From Rhodospirillaceae bacterium (GTDB lineage Bacteria; Pseudomonadota; Alphaproteobacteria; Thalassobaculales; Thalassobaculaceae), in contig PAQA01000039.1 in assembly GCA_002709155.1 (NCBI GenBank), positions 1 to 32,922 of the forward strand: a stretch of DNA of 32,922 bases, read 5' to 3'. The translations under genes and the position numbers were made by a program. Shown piece by piece: positions 26,561 through 32,922 of this stretch. The notes beneath the pieces are model-generated. The model worked only from the letters and a program-made list of their open reading frames with translations. It ran no database searches and was not told the DNA's origin. Positions within the stretch are counted from its first letter, which is position 1. The number at the start of each line of letters is the position of its first letter.

Positions 26561-28444
26561 ATGCTTAGGTCTTACGATGTGATAGTGATAGGTGGAGGCC
26601 ACGCTGGTTGCGAGGCGGCTGCGGCTAGTGCCCGGTGTGGCGCACAAACACTTTTGATAACGCATAAGAAAATTACGATCGGGGAAATGTCATGTAATCC
26701 TGCAATAGGGGGCCTAGGAAAAGGCCACCTTGTTCGGGAGATAGACGCCCTTGACGGCCTGATGGCCATGGCTGCAGACGCCTCGGGAATACAGTTTAGA
26801 GTCTTAAATCGTAGCAAGGGCCCGGCCGTTCGGGGCCCGAGAGCTCAGGCGGACAGAGTGTTATATAGAGAAGCCATCCAAGAGATGATTTTTAGTCAAG
26901 AAAATCTATCTGTTCTAGAGGCGGGGGTTGAAGACATCAAAACGTGTGTGCTCAATAAGGTGTCGGCGGTTGAGACATCTTGTGGTTTGGACATTAAGTG
27001 CAAGAGTGTTGTGCTAACCACAGGTACCTTTCTTCGTGGGATGATTCATTGTGGGAGCAGCACGACACCGGCAGGAAGAATAGGCGACGCACCCGCGGTT
27101 GGCTTAGCAAAAACGTTAGAAAGAATGGGTTTTAAGCTGGGAAGGTTGAAGACAGGAACGCCGCCGAGGCTTGATGGGAAAACAATTAACTGGAAACTGC
27201 TGGAGCCACAACCTGGCGACACCCCCCCAGAGCCGATGTCATACTTAACCTCACAAATAGCGTGCGACCAACGCCCCTGCCACATAACTTATACAAATCC
27301 TGAGGTACATAAAATTATTCGAGGAAACATTCATTTATCAGCAATTTATGCCGGAAAGATAGAGGGAGTGGGGCCTAGGTATTGCCCATCAATAGAAGAC
27401 AAGGTCGTAAGGTTTGCCGATAGAAGCGCGCACCAAATTTTTTTGGAGCCAGAGGGGCTAGAAACCGACCTGGTTTACCCAAATGGCATCTCAACTTCCC
27501 TGCCAGAAGGCATACAAAATCAAGTTGTGAATGGAATTCTTGGCCTGGAGAATGCAAAAATCGTAAGACCCGGTTACGCCATAGAATACGACCACGTCGA
27601 TGCGCGAGAGCTTCTCCATACAATGGAAGCCAAGCGGGTGCCCGGCCTCTTTCTGGCAGGGCAAATCAATGGCACCACCGGATATGAAGAGGCTGCCGGA
27701 CAGGGGCTTCTGGCCGGCATCAACGCGGCCCAAAAGGCGATCTGCAGAGGTAGGGAGTTTATTATTGATAGGGCGTCTGGCTATCTAGGCGTAATGGCGG
27801 ATGACCTGGTGACGCGACATATTACTGAGCCGTACAGGATGTTTACCTCGAGAGCTGAATATCGACTTAGATTAAGATCCGATAACGCAGACGGTCGTTT
27901 AACGCCGTTAGGTATTGAGCTGGGTTGTGTGGGAAGGCGGAGGGCTACACTTTTTGAGGCAAAGAACCAAAAGTTAATTGAAACAGAGGCAAAATTTAAG
28001 GAATTGAGAGCCTCTCCAAGCTACCTTAACAAGTTTGGTATATCTGTTAACCAGGACGGTACAACAAGGTCTCTCTATAACCTACTTGGAAGACGTGAGA
28101 TGAGCCACTCCGAGCTTGGCAAAATCTGGCCAGAAATAAAAGATGTGCCAACAGACATCATTGAACATATAAAAACAAATTCGCTTTATGAAAGCTACAT
28201 AGAGAGACAGGATGCCGACATTAATTCTTATCGAAAGGACGAGAAATTAGAGCTTCCAAAGGACCTGAACTTTGAGCATATTGGTGGGCTTTCAACAGAA
28301 GCCAAACAAGCCCTCGTGAAGACTAGTCCCCGTACGCTGGGACACGCCTCCAGGGTTCCTGGCGTCACGCCGGCGGCCATAGTAATCTTGATGCGGCATG
28401 TAAAGACTAGCAGATCAAAGGCCAAGGCGAATGCACAGCAATGA
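26561..28444 (+). CDS. mnmG: tRNA U34 modification enzyme MnmG (GidA)
   Basis: MnmG is the FAD- and NADH-dependent partner of MnmE for wobble-uridine modification. The 627-residue protein has the FAD-binding motif [10 protein letters not shown] (11-20), then [25 protein letters not shown] (split by conserved glycines), [53 protein letters not shown] and the C-terminal [14 protein letters not shown]. The ATG has AGGAG 6 nt upstream. The stop codon overlaps the rsmG start (ATGA), so translation is coupled. Gene order mnmE-mnmG-rsmG-parAB is conserved near alphaproteobacterial origins. Confidence 0.98.
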   Translation: MLRSYDVIVIGGGHAGCEAAAASARCGAQTLLITHKKITIGEMSCNPAIGGLGKGHLVREIDALDGLMAMAADASGIQFRVLNRSKGPAVRGPRAQADRVLYREAIQEMIFSQENLSVLEAGVEDIKTCVLNKVSAVETSCGLDIKCKSVVLTTGTFLRGMIHCGSSTTPAGRIGDAPAVGLAKTLERMGFKLGRLKTGTPPRLDGKTINWKLLEPQPGDTPPEPMSYLTSQIACDQRPCHITYTNPEVHKIIRGNIHLSAIYAGKIEGVGPRYCPSIEDKVVRFADRSAHQIFLEPEGLETDLVYPNGISTSLPEGIQNQVVNGILGLENAKIVRPGYAIEYDHVDARELLHTMEAKRVPGLFLAGQINGTTGYEEAAGQGLLAGINAAQKAICRGREFIIDRASGYLGVMADDLVTRHITEPYRMFTSRAEYRLRLRSDNADGRLTPLGIELGCVGRRRATLFEAKNQKLIETEAKFKELRASPSYLNKFGISVNQDGTTRSLYNLLGRREMSHSELGKIWPEIKDVPTDIIEHIKTNSLYESYIERQDADINSYRKDEKLELPKDLNFEHIGGLSTEAKQALVKTSPRTLGHASRVPGVTPAAIVILMRHVKTSRSKAKANAQQ

Positions 28445-29070
28445 TGAAAATGGACGAACCCACCGAGGAGATCTTCACATCTCAACTAAATGTTTCACGT
28501 GAAACACTCGATATTTTTTCGGCTTACGGAGAGACGCTTGCTAAATGGCAATCCAAAATAAATCTAATATCAGCAAAAACTATAGATAATGTTTGGAGGC
28601 GTCACTTTCTAGATAGCGCGCAGCTTCATAACCTTTTACCAAGCGGAACAAAAAGCATATTGGATATTGGATCAGGAGCCGGTTTTCCTGGGCTGGTGTT
28701 AGCTATTATGGGCGCCAAAAACGTTACTCTAGTTGAGTCCGATTCAAAGAAATGTCTGTTTCTAAGCGAAGTTGTGCGCCGAACAGGGGGGCAGGCTAAT
28801 ATTGTCAATTGCCGGATAGAGGAATTTGATGGCGGATATTTCGATGTTATAACGGCAAGGGCGTTGGCACCAATGGATAAGTTGTTGTCTTACATAAATC
28901 CGCACTTCGGACCAGGGACAAAAGGAATTTTTCTTAAGGGCGAACAGGTGGATCGCGAATTGACTAAGGCAAAGAAACAATGGAAACTCAAGTATAAGAC
29001 TATTCCCAGCATAACTAGTGACGGGGGGTCGATAATTATAGTGGAGAAAATTTCAGGTGGTTCTGAGTAA
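28441..29070 (+). CDS. rsmG: 16S rRNA (guanine527-N7)-methyltransferase RsmG (GidB)
   Basis: RsmG methylates N7 of G527 in 16S rRNA. The 209-residue protein has the SAM-binding motif [17 protein letters not shown] (73-89), the N-terminal [11 protein letters not shown] region, [11 protein letters not shown] and [13 protein letters not shown]. The start is one of two adjacent ATGs overlapping the mnmG stop. Codons 17-22 (NVSRET) are spelled by a perfect parS palindrome. Its 3' end overlaps the likely GTG start of parA by 14 nt. All core motifs are intact. Confidence 0.97.
   Translation: MMKMDEPTEEIFTSQLNVSRETLDIFSAYGETLAKWQSKINLISAKTIDNVWRRHFLDSAQLHNLLPSGTKSILDIGSGAGFPGLVLAIMGAKNVTLVESDSKKCLFLSEVVRRTGGQANIVNCRIEEFDGGYFDVITARALAPMDKLLSYINPHFGPGTKGIFLKGEQVDRELTKAKKQWKLKYKTIPSITSDGGSIIIVEKISGGSE
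28491..28506. promoter_or_regulatory. parS centromere-like site 2, embedded in the rsmG reading frame
   Basis: TGTTTCACGTGAAACA matches the parS consensus exactly and lies inside rsmG codons for Asn17 (last base) through Thr22, giving N-VSRET. It is 2.0 kb right of site 1, and 1.4 kb before parB. The coding frame has kept the palindrome perfect at synonymous positions. Confidence 0.95.
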
Positions 29071-29872
29071 TACTAAAAAACAGACAGCTCGTGTCATGGT
29101 GGTTGCTAATCAGAAGGGAGGCGTGGGCAAAACCACTACCGCGGTCAACTTGGCAACAGCAATGGCAGCGTGCGAATTGCGGGTATTGCTGATAGATCTT
29201 GACCCTCAAGGAAACGCAAGTACGGGGCTGGGTATCCCAAGGGACGAGAGAGAATTCGATACTTATGCTGTTTTAAGTGGGGAAGTAAGTCTGGCTGCGG
29301 CTATAGCGCCATCTTCGGTTCCTGGGTTGTATGTTGTTCCAAGCTCCGAAAATCTTTCTGGTGCAGAAGTTGAATTGGTTACGGTAGATAAAAGGGAATA
29401 CAGGCTTAGAGAAGCTATGGTTCGACATTTAGAGGCAGAACAAGAACAATTCGACTTTATTATCATTGACTGCCCACCCTCACTGGGCCTTTTGACATTG
29501 AATGCATTTGTTGCTGCTGAAGCGGTTCTTGTTCCATTGCAGTGTGAGTTCTATGCCTTAGAGGGTTTGAGTATGCTACTTAAAACAATAGAGAGAGTAA
29601 AAAGAGCATTTAATCCATCACTAGAAATACAAGGGGTCGTGCTAACGATGGCAGATAAAAGAAATAATCTGTCTGAACAGGTCGCTGAAGATGTTCGCGA
29701 GCATTTGGGTTCAAAGGTTTATAACACTGTAATTCCCAGAAATGTAAGGGTCTCGGAGGCTCCATCGCATGGGCTTCCGGCACTAGTCTATGATCTGCAT
29801 TGTGCAGGCTCACAGGCATATATCCATCTAGCTAGCGAAGTTATAAAACGAGAGCGGGGTTACAATTTATGA
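29057..29872 (+). CDS. parA: Chromosome-partitioning ATPase ParA (Soj)
   Basis: ParA binds DNA nonspecifically as an ATP dimer and drags ParB-parS complexes poleward. The 271-residue protein has the deviant Walker A KGGVGKTT (20-27) with the signature lysine, LLIDLDPQGNAS, DYIIIDCPPSLG-type Walker B (FIIIDCPPSLGLLTLNA), and the C-terminal AGSQAYIHLASEVIKRE. The GTG at 29057 is taken as start because it gives the normal short leader before the Walker A, though ATG 29096 is possible (six residues before the motif). It overlaps rsmG by 14 nt and parB by 4 nt (ATGA), so both partition genes are translationally coupled. Confidence 0.97.
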   Translation: MVLSNTKKQTARVMVVANQKGGVGKTTTAVNLATAMAACELRVLLIDLDPQGNASTGLGIPRDEREFDTYAVLSGEVSLAAAIAPSSVPGLYVVPSSENLSGAEVELVTVDKREYRLREAMVRHLEAEQEQFDFIIIDCPPSLGLLTLNAFVAAEAVLVPLQCEFYALEGLSMLLKTIERVKRAFNPSLEIQGVVLTMADKRNNLSEQVAEDVREHLGSKVYNTVIPRNVRVSEAPSHGLPALVYDLHCAGSQAYIHLASEVIKRERGYNL

Positions 29873-30762
29873 GTGGCGGGGCTAAACGCAAACAACTAGG
29901 GCGTGGGCTATCATCCCTTTTAGGCAAGGACACGCTCGTTGAAGAGATCAAATCCGCAAACATACACCAAGTCATCTCAATTTCTAATATCCAACCGGGA
30001 GGGGGTCAGCCACGGCGAGTCTTTGACTATGGGGAACTTAGTGCCCTCGCAAAAAGTATTGAAGAGCGAGGCGTGCTTCAACCTCTTTTGCTAAGAAGGC
30101 TGCCAGCGGATAAAGAAAAATATGAGATTATAGCAGGCGAGCGTCGATGGAGGGCAGCGCAAATGGCTCAACTTCATGAGGTTCCCGCAGTAATCAAAGC
30201 GTTTAGTGATAAAGAGGCGCTTGAGATTGGACTCATAGAAAATATACAGCGTAGCGACTTGCAACCGCTAGAAGAAGCAGATGCATTTCAGCGACTCATT
30301 GACGAATATGGACATACACAGGAACTAGTAGCTAAAGCAGTTGGAAAAAGTAGAAGCTATGTCGCTAACTCGCTCCGATTACTTGCACTGCCAGTTAAAG
30401 CTCGGGATTATCTAGAGGCGGGCAGAATAACAGCTGGTCACGCCCGCGCCCTTTTGGTCTCCCCCGAGGCAGAGAAGCTGGCAGATTATGTTGTTTCAGG
30501 GGGGCTATCTGTTCGAGCCACTGAAAAATTAGTACAGGACAGACTGAATGACAAAAAGTCTACGGGGCTAAAAGCTGCGCGTAGAAAAAAATTAGATCTC
30601 CATAGTTTAAACCCGGATATTCTGGCTCTGGAACAAAGTATTTCTGAAAAAACTGGTTTAAAAGTGGAGGTTAAATCCAAAGAGGTCCACAGTGGCTCGG
30701 TTACAGTTCATTACCAAACTTTAGATCAATTCGATCACGTTGTTAAAAAGTTAACTTCCTAA
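29869..30762 (+). CDS. parB: Chromosome-partitioning protein ParB (Spo0J), CTPase clamp
   Basis: ParB binds parS, loads as a CTP-dependent sliding clamp, and builds the segregation complex. The 297-residue protein starts GRGLSSLLGKD, has GERRWRA (90-96) and ENIQRSD (124-130), the CTP-binding motifs, and a helix-turn-helix region (TQELVAKAVGKSRSYVANSLRLL) that reads parS. The C-terminal dimerisation domain follows. The early loop reads IQPGGGQPRR instead of the more common PNPxQPR form. Its stop codon interlocks with that of holA on the other strand (CTAA). Confidence 0.97.
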   Translation: MSGGAKRKQLGRGLSSLLGKDTLVEEIKSANIHQVISISNIQPGGGQPRRVFDYGELSALAKSIEERGVLQPLLLRRLPADKEKYEIIAGERRWRAAQMAQLHEVPAVIKAFSDKEALEIGLIENIQRSDLQPLEEADAFQRLIDEYGHTQELVAKAVGKSRSYVANSLRLLALPVKARDYLEAGRITAGHARALLVSPEAEKLADYVVSGGLSVRATEKLVQDRLNDKKSTGLKAARRKKLDLHSLNPDILALEQSISEKTGLKVEVKSKEVHSGSVTVHYQTLDQFDHVVKKLTS

Positions 30763-31793
30763 TTTTGTTTCCTTTTATAGGGCCTCATCAGGCAAACACC
30801 TATAAGCACCTGGCAGCAAAGAGGCATTTGTGGAATGCCGGTTGTTTTGCATTGATGTTCTCCTATGAAAAACCGCTCTAAAGCTAGCTCCAGTTTGCTT
30901 GTTGTCCAGGCGCGAGCCTGTATTTCAAATTCCTGTTTTCGACTCCAAAATACAGGCGGCCGAAGATTTTTGATAGTGGTTTCCAGTGGGACTCCTTCTT
31001 CTGATTTTGTTGCTATGCTGTGTAGTCTTTGGAAATGATTAATCACTGTCCTCAAAATAGTAACAGGGCTTTGGCCGCTGTCTTCGGCTCTTTGAAGAGA
31101 TAAACAAAGTGTCTCAAGGTTGCCAGAACCGGTGAAATATGCAATGTCCTCTAAAGCTAACAGTCCCGCATCACCAATAGAATCAATTGTCTCCTCAAGC
31201 GAAAGTTGGCCTCCAGGACCGACCATTAGAACCAGTTTATTTAGTTCGTTGACAGTGTGTTGACGATCGTTACCTAAGTGGGATAGAAGATAATCCAGTA
31301 CGTTTTCTCCTGCATCTATGTTATTTTCTTTAAATATTTCATTTATAAGATTTTTTAAAGAAGACCCTTGATCTCCATAGCACGCGAAGGAGCCTAACTT
31401 GTCGTTTCTCTCAAATAAAGCTCTTAATTTTGATCGTGTATCGAGATTGCCGGCGTCCAATATAATGTTGGCCTCTATCTTTTCAAATTGAAGAATTGTT
31501 TCAATTGTTGGCACCATGATGTCAGTAGCGTTTCGTATACGGATTAATTTCCGTTCGCCACTCATTGAAAAAGCTAGAGCGGAGTCGGTCACAAAAGTAG
31601 AATCCTGTTTGATGGTTTGGGCATCCACTTCGGTAATAGAAAAGGGGTCTTTAGGGTCCGTCACAGCGCCGCCAACAAGTTTTTTTATGGTTTCGCTCAC
31701 GTGACCGGCGTCTGGGCCGTACACTAAAATAGCAAAAATACCTTCAGGGAATTTTTTTGCTAGAGTCGGTAGTGCTTTATGCTGATATTTCAT
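30759..31793 (-). CDS. holA: DNA polymerase III delta subunit
   Basis: HolA is the wrench subunit of the clamp loader that opens the beta clamp. The 344-residue protein has the family N-terminal layout (FAILVYGPDAGHVSETIKKL and DPFSITEVDAQTI), then LTDSALAFSMSGERKLIRIRNAT-type sequence. The rest has LLSHLGNDRQHTVNELNKLVL and the C-terminal VITILRTVINHFQRL-like helix bundle (PVTILRTVINHFQRLHSI). No catalytic residues are expected. It is the middle of leuS-lptE-holA on the minus strand, overlapping lptE by 4 nt. It converges with parB, with overlapping stop codons. Confidence 0.93.
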   Translation of the reverse strand: MKYQHKALPTLAKKFPEGIFAILVYGPDAGHVSETIKKLVGGAVTDPKDPFSITEVDAQTIKQDSTFVTDSALAFSMSGERKLIRIRNATDIMVPTIETILQFEKIEANIILDAGNLDTRSKLRALFERNDKLGSFACYGDQGSSLKNLINEIFKENNIDAGENVLDYLLSHLGNDRQHTVNELNKLVLMVGPGGQLSLEETIDSIGDAGLLALEDIAYFTGSGNLETLCLSLQRAEDSGQSPVTILRTVINHFQRLHSIATKSEEGVPLETTIKNLRPPVFWSRKQEFEIQARAWTTSKLELALERFFIGEHQCKTTGIPQMPLCCQVLIGVCLMRPYKRKQN

Positions 31794-32317
31794 TTTTGTC
31801 TGGTTCTAAGGCGTTGTTTTTTGAAAAAAAAGGCCAATTGTCGCGTTATATCGTAGCTAATTTCCCTCGACGCGCGCGACGCGGCCTGCGCTTCTGCACG
31901 GATGTTTGCATATTCAGATTGGCTTATAGTAAACCCAGTTTTTGCTGTTACACTCCCTGACGTTAGAGCCGCCCCGGTGTTAAAATTTCTCAAGTTGTAT
32001 GAGGCATGTAAACTTATTTTGGCAAATGTTGACGTAGCGTCTTGCAATAGAACTAGATCACGACGAGTTTTATTTATTTCTACAATGAGTTCATAGGATG
32101 GATTAGAAGGTTTGCCCCGTGGCGTGATATCATCCTGCAAAAAGTTCCGAAGTTGTTGCCCAATTCTGTCTTCGATCGGAGCAATCCGTATGAGAGATAA
32201 TTCTTTTAATATGTTGTGTGAAGTTGTGTCACGTTTATAAAGAGGTTGAAAGCCACAGCTACCGATAAATAAACTCAATGTCATAAGGCTTATTGCTATA
32301 GCTTTAAATAACCACAT
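31790..32317 (-). CDS. lptE: LPS-assembly lipoprotein LptE
   Basis: LptE plugs the LptD barrel in the outer membrane and helps place LPS in the outer leaflet. The 175-residue product (from ATG 32317; a TTG at 32323 is also in frame) has a signal peptide ending in IGSC with Cys near residue 21, immediately followed by GFQPLY, the LptE family signature. YNLRNFNTGAALTSGSV and YANIRAEAQAASRASREISYDIT further support it. It overlaps leuS by 14 nt upstream and holA by 4 nt downstream. This operon order (leuS-lptE-holA) is standard in proteobacteria. Confidence 0.94.
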   Translation of the reverse strand: MWLFKAIAISLMTLSLFIGSCGFQPLYKRDTTSHNILKELSLIRIAPIEDRIGQQLRNFLQDDITPRGKPSNPSYELIVEINKTRRDLVLLQDATSTFAKISLHASYNLRNFNTGAALTSGSVTAKTGFTISQSEYANIRAEAQAASRASREISYDITRQLAFFFKKQRLRTRQK

Positions 32318-32922
32318 TAACAATCCGACTCGGCACTACTATGATACGACGAATTTCCCTTCCGCCTATTTGCTTTTTTACATTATCGAGGTCTAGGGCA
32401 AGTGTTTTTATCGCTTCTTCCGAGCTTTCTCGGGGAACGTTGATTTCCCCCCGCAATTTACCATTTACTTGAACGGCAATTTTAATCTCGTCGTCCAAAA
32501 CTAGCGCTTCGTCAAACGTTGGCCAAGGCTGATCACAAAGAAAGCTTGTATTTCCGAGCCGTGCCCACAATTCTTCTGCTATATGTGGTGTCATTGGCTC
32601 AATGAGACGTAAAAGTATGTTATAGCTATTCAATGTAATAGATGCCTCTCCTGCTGTCGCATTTTTGAAATCAGAAATTGCATTACTAAGCTCCCTAATT
32701 TGTGCAACGGCGCTGTTAAATCTCCATGTCTCTATACTATTTGTAACCGCTTTAATGGTTCGGTGAGTTAACTTTTCAAGCTTAGTGGCCTCCTTGGAGT
32801 GTTGTCCTAACTGAGTAGTGGAAGCATCATCAGCGACAGCGTTTTTGATATCAAGGCCCATTCTCCAAAGCCTATTGAGATATCGCCAAGCGCCTTCGAC
32901 ACCTGATTCAGTCCATTCAAGA
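32304..32922 (-). CDS. leuS: Leucyl-tRNA synthetase, C-terminal part, cut by window edge
   Basis: LeuRS charges tRNA-Leu. The minus-strand frame is open to the right edge, giving about 205 residues that begin LEWTESGVEGAWRYLNRLWR, a typical entry to the anticodon-binding helical domain. It continues with ETWRFNSAVAQIRELSNAI, EPMTPHIAEELWARLG and PWPTFDEALV. The small C-terminal domain reads IKIAVQVNGKLRGEINVP and ends in IIVVPSRIVNVVI. An internal ATG at 32861 is not the real start. The catalytic domain with HIGH and KMSKS lies outside the window. Confidence 0.97.
   Translation of the reverse strand, partial: LEWTESGVEGAWRYLNRLWRMGLDIKNAVADDASTTQLGQHSKEATKLEKLTHRTIKAVTNSIETWRFNSAVAQIRELSNAISDFKNATAGEASITLNSYNILLRLIEPMTPHIAEELWARLGNTSFLCDQPWPTFDEALVLDDEIKIAVQVNGKLRGEINVPRESSEEAIKTLALDLDNVKKQIGGREIRRIIVVPSRIVNVVI

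Noticed and set aside
31693-31708. CACGTG core in holA as a possible third parS
   Set aside because: The central six bases match but the flanks do not (about 9 of 16). A similar core at 25218-25223 in mnmE is also unsupported.

Overview
The window is a stretch of alphaproteobacterial chromosome, AT-leaning and densely packed, with housekeeping genes only. I saw no insertion sequence, prophage gene, CRISPR array, tRNA or rRNA. The class assignment rests on gene order and on families typical of Alphaproteobacteria: hrcA-grpE-dnaK next to rph-rdgB-hemW, a Tim44-like adaptor beside mltA, fxsA-secB-dnaQ-coaE, hemE-hemJ, and mnmE-mnmG-rsmG-parA-parB-holA-lptE-leuS. Low GC, frequent 4-nt gene overlaps and missing syntenic neighbours suggest a somewhat streamlined, possibly free-living marine lineage (for example Rhodospirillales-like). 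That last point is inference only.

Layout. (1) 1-2460, minus strand: hrcA, grpE and the start of dnaK (cut by the window edge), with a heat-shock-type promoter in front of dnaK. (2) 2606-5156, plus: rph, rdgB, hemW. (3) 5149-9269: an LpoA-type lipoprotein on the minus strand, then rsmI, a two-BON-domain lipoprotein and gshB on the plus strand. (4) 9278-13362, minus: histidine operon hisB-hisH-GNAT-hisA-hisF-hisE followed by a HIT protein. (5) 13510-15386, plus: hslV-hslU behind a heat-shock-like promoter. (6) 15407-20499: Smr-domain gene, mltA and the Tim44-like gene (minus), fxsA and secB (plus), dnaQ and coaE (minus). (7) 20500-21051: the only long gene-free stretch, a strong candidate for the chromosomal replication origin. 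(8) 21052-30762, mostly plus: hemE, hemJ, rho, [a quinone oxidoreductase on minus], mnmE, mnmG, rsmG, parA, parB. (9) 30759-32922, minus: holA, lptE and the 3' end of leuS.

How it fits together. The gap before hemE matches the position of oriC in Caulobacter and Rickettsia. It holds a perfect 10-bp inverted repeat centred on a DnaA-box-like 9-mer, a second perfect 8-bp inverted repeat, A/T tracts and an AT-rich end. Genes on each side mostly point away from it. Two perfect 16-bp parS palindromes lie 5.6 and 7.6 kb to the right, one between mnmE and mnmG and one inside the rsmG reading frame, next to the parA-parB genes that act on them. The window therefore appears to hold origin, centromere and segregation machinery together, plus DNA polymerase III subunits (dnaQ, holA). 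The rest is protein quality control, envelope upkeep, heme and histidine synthesis, and tRNA/rRNA modification.

I did not find a clear undescribed multi-gene system. The most unusual material is the internal structure of the presumed origin and the coding-embedded parS site. Secondary points are a GNAT acetyltransferase inside the histidine operon, absent syntenic genes (YraN after rsmI; aroE/maf/ppsR between coaE and the origin), and convergent gene pairs with no visible intrinsic terminators.
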